A stretch of DNA of 64,000 nt from Novosphingobium sp. PC22D (GTDB lineage: Bacteria; Pseudomonadota; Alphaproteobacteria; Sphingomonadales; Sphingomonadaceae): positions 1-64,000 of the forward strand of contig NZ_MWMO01000002.1 in assembly GCF_002556635.1 (NCBI RefSeq). Reading direction: 5' to 3'. The notes beneath the pieces are model-generated. The model made no database searches. It worked only from the letters and a program-made list of their open reading frames with translations, and was not told the DNA's origin. Shown here piece after piece: positions 45,267 through 53,020 of the stretch (the stretch's first letter is position 1; each line of letters begins with the position of its first letter). Position numbers and translations under genes: made by a program.

Positions 45267-46576
45267 AAATTCGTATTGTCAGCCTGCTCGCATCGGTCGC
45301 AGCCGGCTCAGTTCTCGCCTCCCCCGCGGCGGCGCAGCATGCCGGTCATTCGCCGGCGGAGCCGCAGCAAAGCGCCGAGGCGCAGGCTGACGCGAAGACG
45401 AAGTGCGAGGAAGAAGCCGAGCGCCACCGCGCGATGGGGCATCCGGTTGCAGATGGAGCATGCGAACCGGCTGCTCAACCTGAAGCCGCCATGGACCGCT
45501 CGCAGATGGATCACTCAACCATGGATCATGGTGCGATGACCGCTCAGGATGGCCATTCTGGCATGACAATGCCTGTGGACGCTGCCCGTCCACAGGCATC
45601 GCCCGAAAGTCATGAAGGAATGGATCACGGCTCGATGCCGCAGGGCAAGCCCGCCGAAGGCGCGATGGATCATTCGCAGATGAATCACGGCGAGATGGGT
45701 CAGGCGGAGGCCAGTTCGTCGATGGACCATGGGCAGATGGATCACAGCCAGATGAACCATGGGGAGACGCCTTCGCAGGACAGGCAGGGCATGGACCATT
45801 CGGCGATGCAGATGGGCTCGGACGATGATATCCCGCTGCTGCCGCCTCCTCCAGAAGCAGGGAGCGGCCCAGCGCGCGCGGCGGTCGCCATCTGGGGCGA
45901 GGAAGCCATGAACGAAGCGCGCCGCGAGCTTGTCCGCGAGACCGACGGAGGAATGCGCTTCTGGTTTCAGGGCGACCGGCTCGAGTACCGCGCCCGCGAG
46001 GGGAAGGATGGATATCTGTGGGACATCCAGGGATATTATGGCGGCGACATCGACAAATTCTGGTTCAAGTCCGAGGGTGAGGGCAGCTTCGGCGAACCCA
46101 TAGAAGGCGCCGAGGTCCAGGCGCTCTGGAGCCGCGCCATTGCGCCCTTCTTCGATTTCCAGGCGGGTGTTCGCCAGGACCTGACCGGTCCGGAACGCAC
46201 GCACGCGGTTATCGGTATCCAAGGGATCGCGCCTTACCAGTTCGAGGTCGATGCCGCGGCCTTCGTCTCCACCAAGGGCGATGTGACGGCGCGTTTTGAG
46301 GGCGAACTTGATCAGCGCATCACGCAGCGGCTGATCCTTCAACCGCGTGCCGAAATCGCACTTTCCGCTCAGGATATTCCCGAACTCGGCATTGGCGCTG
46401 GCCTCGACCGGATCGAGGCAGGTCTGCGTCTTCGCTACGAGTTCGCACGCGAATTCGCGCCCTATGTCGGCGTTTCCCAGGAATGGCGCATCGGCGACAG
46501 CGCGGATTTTGCGCGGGCCGCCGGAGAGGATCCGAGCGTCACCAATTATGTCGTCGGTGTGCGATTCTGGTTCTGA
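45263..46576 (+). CDS. copB: Outer-membrane copper-resistance protein CopB/PcoB
   Basis: A 437-residue protein: signal peptide (ending SPAAAQ), a long Met/His/Asp-rich region of about 160 residues with DHSQMNHGE-like repeats that can bind many Cu ions, then a CopB beta-barrel starting IWGEEAMNEARREL and ending in the aromatic tail GVRFWF. The barrel sits in the outer membrane and the repeat arm lies in the periplasm. Translation is coupled to copA. Confidence 0.9.
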   Translation: MKIRIVSLLASVAAGSVLASPAAAQHAGHSPAEPQQSAEAQADAKTKCEEEAERHRAMGHPVADGACEPAAQPEAAMDRSQMDHSTMDHGAMTAQDGHSGMTMPVDAARPQASPESHEGMDHGSMPQGKPAEGAMDHSQMNHGEMGQAEASSSMDHGQMDHSQMNHGETPSQDRQGMDHSAMQMGSDDDIPLLPPPPEAGSGPARAAVAIWGEEAMNEARRELVRETDGGMRFWFQGDRLEYRAREGKDGYLWDIQGYYGGDIDKFWFKSEGEGSFGEPIEGAEVQALWSRAIAPFFDFQAGVRQDLTGPERTHAVIGIQGIAPYQFEVDAAAFVSTKGDVTARFEGELDQRITQRLILQPRAEIALSAQDIPELGIGAGLDRIEAGLRLRYEFAREFAPYVGVSQEWRIGDSADFARAAGEDPSVTNYVVGVRFWF

Positions 46577-46600
46577 AATCTCAAAAAGGATAGAACTTCC

Positions 46601-47119
46601 ATGACCAAGCCTTTGACACGCATCGCGGCGACTGCGCTTGTTGCCACGCTGATACCGCTGCCAGCCTTCGCGCAGCAGATGGACCACTCTTCCCATGCGA
46701 ACCATCAGATGCACGCGATGGACGCTTCGGCGGACGATGTCGCGGGCGCTGAAGAAACCCTCAAGGCCTATCGCACCGCTCTTGAAGCGCGCGACGCGCA
46801 GGCAATGCGCGCGCTCTTCGCCGAGGACTCGGCGATCTTCGAGAATGGCAAGGCCGAAGGAAGCTTTGCCAATTACATGGAGCACCATTTGGGCCCCGAG
46901 CTCGACGCGATTGTGAGCTTCACCTTTACCGACCCCACGCTGACCGTCACCCGGATGGGGCACATGGCCCATGCCTATGAGACGTATGGCTATCGCATCG
47001 AACTTAGCGATGGCCGGGTGATCGAGCGCGACGGCGTGGCGACATCGGTGCTTGCTCACGATGCGGACGGGTGGAGAATCGTCCAGTACCATTCCTCGTC
47101 GCGCGCGCCGCGCAACTGA
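46601..47119 (+). CDS. Secreted NTF2/SnoaL-like protein
   Basis: A 172-residue exported protein: signal peptide (ending PAFAQQ), a short Met/His strip (MDHSSHANHQMHAMD), then an NTF2-like fold (AEETLKAYRTALEARDAQAMRALFAED ... DGWRIVQYHSS). Such domains bind small ligands or serve as scaffolds. The N-terminal copper-like strip and its place 24 bases after copB suggest a periplasmic copper helper. No catalytic site can be named. Confidence 0.75.
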   Translation: MTKPLTRIAATALVATLIPLPAFAQQMDHSSHANHQMHAMDASADDVAGAEETLKAYRTALEARDAQAMRALFAEDSAIFENGKAEGSFANYMEHHLGPELDAIVSFTFTDPTLTVTRMGHMAHAYETYGYRIELSDGRVIERDGVATSVLAHDADGWRIVQYHSSSRAPRN

Positions 47120-47146
47120 TTACGGCTTTCGAAGAGGTAGCACCGG

Positions 47147-47878
47147 TTGGCAACGCCGTCGCTGAAGCTGCGCCTGCATGTGCTCGGCAGCAAGATCCAC
47201 AAATGGCTGGCGATTTTCGTCGGTGTCCAGGTTCTCTTGTGGATGGGAACCGGCGCCCTCATGTCGTTTCTCGACCTGGAAGAAGTTCGCTCCGAACATG
47301 TCGTTTCGCGTGAACAAGAGGCGCTGCCCGCCGATGCCCCGCTCCCGGCCTGGGTCGCAAACGACGGTACTCTTGCAGCGGTAACGACACGTTCGCTCGA
47401 CGGCGATGCCGTGACCGAGGTCCGCAAGGTTGACGGTAGCGTGAGCCTCCACGATCCGGTGACTGGGCGTAAACTCTCCCCCATCTCGGCGGCAACGGCA
47501 AAATCCATCGCCTTGCGCGCATGGACCGGGCCGCGCACGACCATCGAGGCCGCACGGATCGTCGATGACCCCATCGGAACCGAGTTTCGCGGCCCTTTTC
47601 CGGCCTGGCAGGTCACCTATGCTGACGAGGCTTCGACGCGCATCTACATCGATGCCGCCAGCGGCACGCTCGGGGCGGCGCGCAGCGATACATGGCGCCT
47701 GTTCGATTTCATCTGGGGCCTCCACATCATGGACTGGACCGAGCGCGACCGCATCAACAGTTGGTGGCTGCTGCTGTTCGGCATTGGCGGCACGATCATA
47801 GCCCTGTCGGGTTTCGTCCTGCTGGCGAACCGGATGCCGAGGCTGCGCCGCCGCGCAAAGAAGAGCAAGCTCGCCTGA
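47147..47878 (+). CDS. PepSY-domain membrane protein
   Basis: A 243-residue protein with an N-terminal helix (IFVGVQVLLWMGTGALMSFL), a periplasmic PepSY-type domain, then a second helix (WWLLLFGIGGTIIALSGFVLLA) and a basic tail RRRAKKSKLA. PepSY membrane proteins are often linked to metal reduction or electron transfer to periplasmic carriers. TTG start at 47147 preceded by GAAGAGG. Twenty-seven bases after the NTF2-like gene, probably same transcript. Exact role unknown. Confidence 0.72.
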   Translation: MATPSLKLRLHVLGSKIHKWLAIFVGVQVLLWMGTGALMSFLDLEEVRSEHVVSREQEALPADAPLPAWVANDGTLAAVTTRSLDGDAVTEVRKVDGSVSLHDPVTGRKLSPISAATAKSIALRAWTGPRTTIEAARIVDDPIGTEFRGPFPAWQVTYADEASTRIYIDAASGTLGAARSDTWRLFDFIWGLHIMDWTERDRINSWWLLLFGIGGTIIALSGFVLLANRMPRLRRRAKKSKLA

Positions 47879-48030
47879 GCCCATGGGGCTTATTCGCGTG
47901 GGCGAACGCCTTACCCTCGTTCGCCAGGCCGAACGCGGCCAGGAGCCGAATGCGTTCGACGATCGCGATGATGCCGCCAGCAAGCGTGACCACCCGGGCG
48001 CACTTCAGTCGCGCTGAACTATCAAATTAA

Positions 48031-48058
48031 TGCGAGGGGCACGCGGCTGCCGTGCGTA
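48031..48058 (+). promoter_or_regulatory. ECF-type promoter before the DUF2231 gene
   Basis: TGCGAGGGGCAC (48031-48042), 12 bases, CGTA (48055-48058). It keeps the RAGGGR-N15-CGTA core but not the leading TTT. Its position shows that the frame opening at 48052 cannot be the true start; ATG 48109 with a signal peptide fits. Confidence 0.6.
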
Positions 48059-48108
48059 TCAGGCACATAGGTCGCACTTTAACTGCAGGGTCGGGAGACA
48101 TACGAGAC

Positions 48109-48780
48109 ATGAAAGCCCCCTCATTTCTGGCGCTGCTCGCCGCAAGCCTGCTCTTCGTCGGACCCGTTCAGGCTCATGGCGACGAAAAGCACGGCGAAGA
48201 GGCGAGCGCCGCGCCTGCTGCCACCAATGGCGATGTGCACGACCAGGCGGCCATGGCGCAGATGGGCGAGACTGCGGATGCTGGCGAGTCCTCCGGCGCG
48301 CACGATGAAGCGGGCGCAGCCCATGACGAGGCCGGTGGCCATGCGGATGAGAGCGAAACCGGCGTCATGGCCGTACTGAAAAAGCTGCATCCGGCAACGA
48401 TCCACTTCCCGATCGCCTTGTTTTTCATGGCTGCGGCCACCGAATTGTTCGTGATGCGCCGGAAAGGAGCGGGCCTGGAAAGTGCGGTGCGCGTACTCGT
48501 CTACGGCGGAGCAATCGGCGCAGTCGTCGCAGTTCTGTTCGGATGGATTCACACCGGTCTGTGGTTCGGCGGCGATACTGTCATGCAAGTCCATCGATGG
48601 ACCGGTATGCTGATCGCGGTTCTCGGTATTGCGATGGCATACCTCGCGAGCAGGCCGAGCCAGAGCCGCGCATGGTTGCGCGCGTCGATCTTCTCCATGG
48701 CGGCACTCGTTCTCATCCAGGGGTTCCTTGGCGGCGAGCTCGCGCACGGACCGGACCATCTTGGCGTTTCGTGGCTCTGA
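48109..48780 (+). CDS. DUF2231-family membrane protein with His-rich arm
   Basis: A 223-residue protein from ATG 48109: signal segment (SFLALLAASLLFVGPVQAHG), a periplasmic arm rich in His, Asp and Glu (HGDEKHGEE to HDEAGGHADESE), then a four-helix DUF2231 domain that opens LHPATIHFPIALFFMAA, the family's hallmark His pair. The His pair may bind haem or metal. Controlled by an ECF-type promoter in front. Followed 14 bases later by a lipoprotein gene. Confidence 0.75.
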   Translation: MKAPSFLALLAASLLFVGPVQAHGDEKHGEEASAAPAATNGDVHDQAAMAQMGETADAGESSGAHDEAGAAHDEAGGHADESETGVMAVLKKLHPATIHFPIALFFMAAATELFVMRRKGAGLESAVRVLVYGGAIGAVVAVLFGWIHTGLWFGGDTVMQVHRWTGMLIAVLGIAMAYLASRPSQSRAWLRASIFSMAALVLIQGFLGGELAHGPDHLGVSWL

Positions 48781-48794
48781 AGGAGTTGAATAAC

Positions 48795-49202
48795 ATGCGA
48801 ATTCTGAAATCGAACACCGCGATAGCATTTCTCGCGACCGCGCCATTGACGTTCGCTCTCGCCGCTTGTGACCAAGCGCAGGAGAGCACACCGGCTGCTG
48901 AGGTTTCGCCTATGGGCGAAGCTGCGGTGGTGGCTGGCACGGCACCCGAGGCGGGTCTTGCCGATCCGGCAGCCTCTCCCTCCAAAGATGAGGCAGCGAC
49001 CGCTCGGGAGGACGCTCTTTCGACAAATGGCGCCGCCACGCCCGCCTCACGGCACGCTGCCTCTCCCGCATCACGCGCAACTGCCACACCCGCACCTCCA
49101 GCAACACGCACGCAACCCGCGAGCGAGGCGACCCAGCCGGCCGATCCCCATGCGGGTCATGACATGTCCTCGATGGCCGATCACGACATGGAAGGTATGT
49201 GA
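48795..49202 (+). CDS. Ala/Thr-rich lipoprotein with Met/His tail
   Basis: A 135-residue lipoprotein (lipobox LALAAC). The mature chain is low-complexity, rich in Ala, Pro, Thr and Ser, ending in a copper-type tail HAGHDMSSMADHDMEGM. The tail motif resembles those in CopA and CopB here. GGAG precedes ATG 48795 (the longer frame to 48543 lies inside the upstream gene). Probably tethers copper near the membrane; no named family. Confidence 0.7.
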   Translation: MRILKSNTAIAFLATAPLTFALAACDQAQESTPAAEVSPMGEAAVVAGTAPEAGLADPAASPSKDEAATAREDALSTNGAATPASRHAASPASRATATPAPPATRTQPASEATQPADPHAGHDMSSMADHDMEGM

Positions 49203-49342
49203 TCGGACGCGTTTCCCGGTGACACGGCTATCCAGGAGATACCCTCGGCAAAAACACAAACGAACATCGCAAGATCAGGAAAGGACGGCCCCGCCTCCCC
49301 CCGACGCCCTGCGGGTCGCAGGTGCCCCCAAGGGGCCGTTCA

Positions 49343-49381
49343 GGAACCCCGCGTGCAAACCAACCCGACGCGCGGGGTTCC
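49343..49381. terminator. Strong hairpin at the end of the metal cargo
   Basis: GGAACCCCGCG at 49343-49353 pairs perfectly with CGCGGGGTTCC at 49371-49381 and is followed by GTTTGCC. It lies between the last metal gene (stop 49202) and the gene at 49488, so it probably ends the metal-resistance transcript. Confidence 0.6.
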
Positions 49382-49487
49382 GTTTGCCCGGCTTCGCTGT
49401 CGCCGTGCCAGGCGCGTCCCGGCATGGCTTTGTGCTATGTGAGCAGCGCGCAGACAATCGCCTCGGTGCTTATGAAAGGAACCGCAT

Positions 49488-49859
49488 ATGTCGGAAACGG
49501 GAAAAGCCGGTGCGCTGTCGCGCTGGGAAGACGAAGGCGGGGCATTGCCCTGCGGGCCGCAGGAAGCGCTCGCTGCCGATTGTGAGAAATGGGATATTCC
49601 GCCACTTTCCGATGCCGAAATGATCCAGTTGCGCATCAGGGTGATCGCCCTTGAGAACATGGTGCTCGGCCTTCTGTCGAAGGCCAGCGCCAATCAGCTG
49701 GCAGCAATCGAAGAAATCGCGGAATTCATATCCCCGCGTGCCGATGCGAAGCCGCATCCGCTTACCTTGCACGCTGCCACGCAGATGGAGCATTTTGTCG
49801 AACGCGCCCGCCGGCTTCGCGAGGCACCCTCCCCAGCTGATCAATCTACTGCACGGTAG
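49488..49859 (+). CDS. Conserved small protein of unknown function near the transfer genes
   Basis: A 123-residue soluble, acidic protein. N-terminus has LSRWEDEGGALPCGPQEAL, and the middle a helix pair with MIQLRIRVIALENMVLGLLSKAS, likely coiled. The C-terminus is helical and charged. GAAAGGAA precedes ATG 49488. Its position before the conjugation regulators suggests an element-borne accessory gene. No family assigned. Confidence 0.6.
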   Translation: MSETGKAGALSRWEDEGGALPCGPQEALAADCEKWDIPPLSDAEMIQLRIRVIALENMVLGLLSKASANQLAAIEEIAEFISPRADAKPHPLTLHAATQMEHFVERARRLREAPSPADQSTAR

Positions 49860-49900
49860 CTGGGCTCTTTCTATTGGTCACAGGGGATACGTCGAGGTGG

Positions 49901-50125
49901 CTATGTCGAGTGCTTAATACGATCGGCCACCCACCCGTCGATCTCGCTTTCCGCCCACGCAACCGAGTATCCTCCGAGCTGCACAGGCCTCGGAAACTTG
50001 CCCTCGGCCATCCAGCGATAGATCGTTGAACGGCCAAGCCCGACGCGGTGCTGCACTTCGGGCAAGCGAACGAGACGCGTCACCCGACGGGGCTCTGTTG
50101 CCTCCTTGTCGATCTCTTCACCCAC
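49901..50125 (-). CDS. AlpA-family helix-turn-helix protein
   Basis: A 74-residue AlpA-type excisionase-like regulator (LVRLPEVQHRVGLGRSTIYRWMAEGKFPRPVQLGGYSVAWAESEIDGWVADR split over the fold). GTG 50125 is chosen: AAGGAGG lies just before it and it overlaps the stop of the XRE-type gene. ATG 50155 is the alternative. AlpA proteins act as excisionases or activators of mobile elements, so its place beside the tra operon points to an integrative or phage-like control circuit. Confidence 0.75.
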   Translation of the reverse strand: MGEEIDKEATEPRRVTRLVRLPEVQHRVGLGRSTIYRWMAEGKFPRPVQLGGYSVAWAESEIDGWVADRIKHST

Positions 50126-50609
50126 GATGGCCTCCTTCGGTACCGGCGAAGACATCGCCAATCAGGGCGTCCTTGCGTTCAAGCTCGTCGATGTGATCGG
50201 AAAGCAGGCGGGCGACACGATGCGCCGTGCCCTTAGCCCAGCGCGGCTTCACATCGTGAACCTGGTTGCCCAGGACACGTTCGAGCGCTGAAGGCAGTTC
50301 GCCGGAAAAGTCCTCGAAGAATTGCGCGAGGTCCGATTGCAGCCACGCAATCGCGTGATCGCCGCTGCTGACGAGAAACAGCAGCAAGTGCGCGTGCGGC
50401 GCGACGCCGCACGCTGCAAGAATGCGCAAGGCTTCGCCGAGGCTGGCCGACCGTTCGCCGGCAAGGACGCGGCGCAGGGCATCCTTATGGATCTGCGCGT
50501 CGCGCGCGATGTCGCAGCGGGCACGGCCGCTGGCTTCGACGGCGGCCAAAAGCAGCCGGGCGAGGTCGGCGCGAACTTGTTGTTCTGCAAAGAGCGCCAT
50601 GTTGGTCAT
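50118..50609 (-). CDS. XRE-like DNA-binding regulator next to the tra operon
   Basis: A 163-residue protein. Residues 10-65 form a lambda-repressor-like helix-turn-helix (LLAAVEASGRARCDIARDAQI...LRRVLAGERSASLGEALRIL), with a C-terminal region ending GTAHRVARLLSDHIDELERK. Start at ATG 50609 gives a complete domain; the longer frame passes through the intergenic region. Divergent from traA and probably its repressor. Repeats at 50679 and 50919 may be its sites. Confidence 0.7.
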   Translation of the reverse strand: MTNMALFAEQQVRADLARLLLAAVEASGRARCDIARDAQIHKDALRRVLAGERSASLGEALRILAACGVAPHAHLLLFLVSSGDHAIAWLQSDLAQFFEDFSGELPSALERVLGNQVHDVKPRWAKGTAHRVARLLSDHIDELERKDALIGDVFAGTEGGHRG

Positions 50610-50977
50610 CGGCGAATCCTTTCCGGTGGAGGTGATCGAATCACCGGCTAAACGCGAAGGAAGCCTGTAGGAAAACGAAAAGAACATTAAGAGAACATAG
50701 AGGAAGGAACGAATCAGCTTCCTTCGGTGATTCGCGCGAATTCCGGTCGTGTTCGCGCATATGACGGCACGCTTCGCGCCAAAGCCGGCACAGTCGGCGC
50801 TGCAGCGCAATTGGCCGGCGCAAATCCCGGCCATCGCACCTTCAGATGTCGCTTTTTACTTGATCGGCAGCCCCAAAATCCAGTTCCCGATTTCCTACAG
50901 CCCGGCTCCGGGAAGAGGAAAGAACATACAGCGAACGCATCGCTGGCTGATGTTCAATTCCTCGAAAGGTTCCATCC
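50610..50977. promoter_or_regulatory. Control region between the XRE gene and traA
   Basis: A 368-base gene-free stretch. Two similar words, AAAGAACATTAAGAGAACAT at 50679-50698 and AAAGAACATACAGCGAACGC starting at 50919, lie near each end. CGAATCACC occurs near 50637 and in reverse near 50730, forming inverted elements, with GAATCA / TGATTC around 50720. These suggest binding sites for the XRE protein or an origin-like structure. No oriT nick site could be identified. Confidence 0.4.
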
Positions 50978-51307
50978 ATGACCAAGACTGCCCTTCCGGC
51001 CCAGCAGCGCACGCTCAACCGTGCTCATGGCCGCGACTACATTCTTCCCGCCTGCGTGGCGCTGGCCTGCGCCGGTGCCGCATTTGCCGGCGCCGACACC
51101 ACCTTCGACCCCGCGTTGACCAAGTTCACCGACTTCCTCGAAGGCTCGGGCGGCAAGATCATCACCGTGCTCAGCCTTGCGGGCGGTTTGATCGGTCTCG
51201 CCTCCGGGCGCTTCTCGCTCGGCCAGGTCGCGGTGCCGGTCGGCGTCGGGATCGGTGTCGGCACCGGCGTGCCGATCGTCACCTCGGTCGTGACCGCGGT
51301 CATCTGA
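50978..51307 (+). CDS. traA: F-type conjugative pilin TraA
   Basis: A 109-residue prepilin with a long leader ending at a signal-peptidase site (AGAAFAGAD) and a mature part with two hydrophobic segments (IITVLSLAGGLIGLASG and VAVPVGVGIGVGTGVPIVTSVV) joined by a short loop, as in F pilin. First gene of the transfer operon, so it likely sets transcript start. Weak AAAGG ribosome site. Overall size and two-helix form support TraA. Confidence 0.75.
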   Translation: MTKTALPAQQRTLNRAHGRDYILPACVALACAGAAFAGADTTFDPALTKFTDFLEGSGGKIITVLSLAGGLIGLASGRFSLGQVAVPVGVGIGVGTGVPIVTSVVTAVI

Positions 51308-51338
51308 TCAGCGGATCCGGTCACGACAGGAGGGCGGC

Positions 51339-51626
51339 ATGGCCGACAGGTACCTCGTTCCACGGCGGCTCGACGACCCGGAGCTCATCGGCTTCTGGAC
51401 CATCGACGAGTTTGCAGGGATTCTCATTCCCTTCGCCTGGGGCATTCTCTCGCAGCATATCTTCATCGGTATCGGCCTGGCCGCCGGGGCCTGGCTTGCC
51501 TTGCGGAAGGCAAAGGCACGCGGCGCCGGTTCGGCACTGGTGCATGCTGCGTACTGGTACCTGCCCGGGAGCTTTCTCGGGCTGAAAGCCACGCCGCCCT
51601 CCCACTGCCGCCTGCTGGCGGGCTGA
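51339..51626 (+). CDS. traL: Conjugal transfer protein TraL
   Basis: A 95-residue inner-membrane protein starting with the TraL signature RRLDDPELIGFWTIDEFAG, followed by helices LIPFAWGIL and IFIGIGLAAGAWLAL. TraL belongs to the F-type pilus assembly base. Thirty-one bases after traA, preceded by AGGAGGGCGGC. Order traA-L-E-K-B is that of F. Confidence 0.85.
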   Translation: MADRYLVPRRLDDPELIGFWTIDEFAGILIPFAWGILSQHIFIGIGLAAGAWLALRKAKARGAGSALVHAAYWYLPGSFLGLKATPPSHCRLLAG

Positions 51627-51638
51627 GGGAGGCAAACC

Positions 51639-52208
51639 ATGCGAGCAGAATTCGCGCACGAACAGGCGCAGACTTACCTTCGACAACGCAACCGCTTTGC
51701 CGTGCTGGCAAGTGTCCTTGGCCTCACCACGCTGGTCAGCCTTGGCGCCGCCGTGACCCGCGACGAGCAGGTTGTGCTGGTGCCGATCACTGCCGAGCGG
51801 ATCACCGTTTCGAGCGGCGGGATCGACGCGCCCTATCTCGAGCTCGTCACCCGCGACACGGCGCTGATGCTCCTCAACCGGGCACCCGAAAGCCTCGACT
51901 ACTGGATGGCGAACATTCTGAAGCTCGCCGATCCCGCCGCGCACGGCCGCCTCAAGGCCGAGCTCGTCAGAATCGTCGAGGAACAGCGCGGCTCGGACAT
52001 CAGCCAGGCCTTCGTGATCGCGGAAATGCATGTCGATCCCAAGGACCTGACCTCGACCGTTACCGGCACGCTCAAGACTTTTGTCGGCGCGCAGGTGATC
52101 GCGAGCCAGCGCCGCTCCTTCCGTTTCCGCTGGGCGAAGCGTGGCCTCAGCCTCGCGCTCGCCGGCTTCGAGCAACTTCCCACCGATAAGGAGGAACCCG
52201 GCCAATGA
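51639..52208 (+). CDS. traE: Conjugal transfer protein TraE
   Basis: A 189-residue protein with one N-terminal membrane helix (FAVLASVLGLTTLVSLGAAV) and a periplasmic VirB8-like domain (PYLELVTRDTALMLLNRAP, and VTGTLKTFVGAQVI). TraE is the VirB8 counterpart of F-type systems and joins the inner-membrane complex. Preceded by GGGAGGC; overlaps traK start (ATGA). Confidence 0.85.
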   Translation: MRAEFAHEQAQTYLRQRNRFAVLASVLGLTTLVSLGAAVTRDEQVVLVPITAERITVSSGGIDAPYLELVTRDTALMLLNRAPESLDYWMANILKLADPAAHGRLKAELVRIVEEQRGSDISQAFVIAEMHVDPKDLTSTVTGTLKTFVGAQVIASQRRSFRFRWAKRGLSLALAGFEQLPTDKEEPGQ

Positions 52209-53020
52209 GCCTTCTCCCATCTCCCCTCGCTGCTGCGCTTGCCGGAACCGGCCTTGCCTGTTTCGCGATCGGCGCGACACGGCGCCCCGATCACGGGCTC
52301 AAGCTGACCGGCCTCGCCTTCCTTGCCTTCGCGCTCGCGCCGGTCCCGGCACATGCCGACCAGTTCGTCGAAGCGGCCGACAACGCGACCATCGACTGCG
52401 AACTCGCCCGCGGCGAACTCACCCGGATTGCGCTCATCGATGACGGCTTTGCCAATGTCTCGAAGATCGCGAGCGGCTTTCCCTACAACGATTTCCAGGT
52501 GACGCACGAGCCGGTGCGCGGAGACATCTATATCTCCGTGCCCCCGCAATTTGCCGCTGCCCGGGTCAGCTTTTTTGCGACCAGCAAGGCGGGCTATGTT
52601 TACAAGTTCGCCTGCCGCCTCGGCGGCGAAGAAGCGCCCCAGCTCTTCATCACCAATCCCGCGCTCGCTAAATCCGCAGCTACCGAATGGGAGACCGAGA
52701 CCGGACTCGAGGGCGCCGCGATCCGCTTGATCGAGGCGATGGCAAGCGATGCCGTCCTGCCCGGGTTCACGGCTCGCGCTGAACTCTCCGCTCCGCGCCG
52801 CACCGGCGGGATCGAGGTCCAGCTGGTCGCCGAATACCAGGGCGATGAACTCACCGGACAGCGCTTCCTCGTGCGCAACCTCGGCAAGGAGAGCCTTGCG
52901 CTTGGCTCCGAGCGAGAGGGTCCCGCAGGCGCGCTCGCCTTTGCTTATGGCCGCGATGCACTCGCTCCCGGTGAAGCGACCAGTGCCTTCCTTGTCTTTG
53001 CCAAGGGAGGGCTCGACTGA
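52205..53020 (+). CDS. traK: Secretin-like protein TraK
   Basis: A 271-residue periplasmic/outer-membrane protein, VirB9-like. The exported domain starts after APVPAHADQ and has a DGFANVSKIASGFPYNDFQVTHEPVRGDIYI run and many beta strands, ending PGEATSAFLVFAKGG. It links TraB to lipoprotein TraV in the outer-membrane core. The N-terminus contains two hydrophobic stretches, longer than a usual signal. TGATG overlap with traB. Confidence 0.85.
   Translation: MSLLPSPLAAALAGTGLACFAIGATRRPDHGLKLTGLAFLAFALAPVPAHADQFVEAADNATIDCELARGELTRIALIDDGFANVSKIASGFPYNDFQVTHEPVRGDIYISVPPQFAAARVSFFATSKAGYVYKFACRLGGEEAPQLFITNPALAKSAATEWETETGLEGAAIRLIEAMASDAVLPGFTARAELSAPRRTGGIEVQLVAEYQGDELTGQRFLVRNLGKESLALGSEREGPAGALAFAYGRDALAPGEATSAFLVFAKGGLD

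Noticed and set aside
45690-45830. CRISPR-like short repeats in copB
   Set aside because: They are in-frame Met/Asp/His-rich protein repeats, irregular in spacing and sequence, without spacers.
47796-47993. Possible minus-strand fragment between the PepSY and DUF2231 genes
   Set aside because: Codon pattern of VTLAGGIIAIVERIRLLAAFG looks gene-like, but it is short, runs into the PepSY gene and matches no family I can name; perhaps a decayed remnant.
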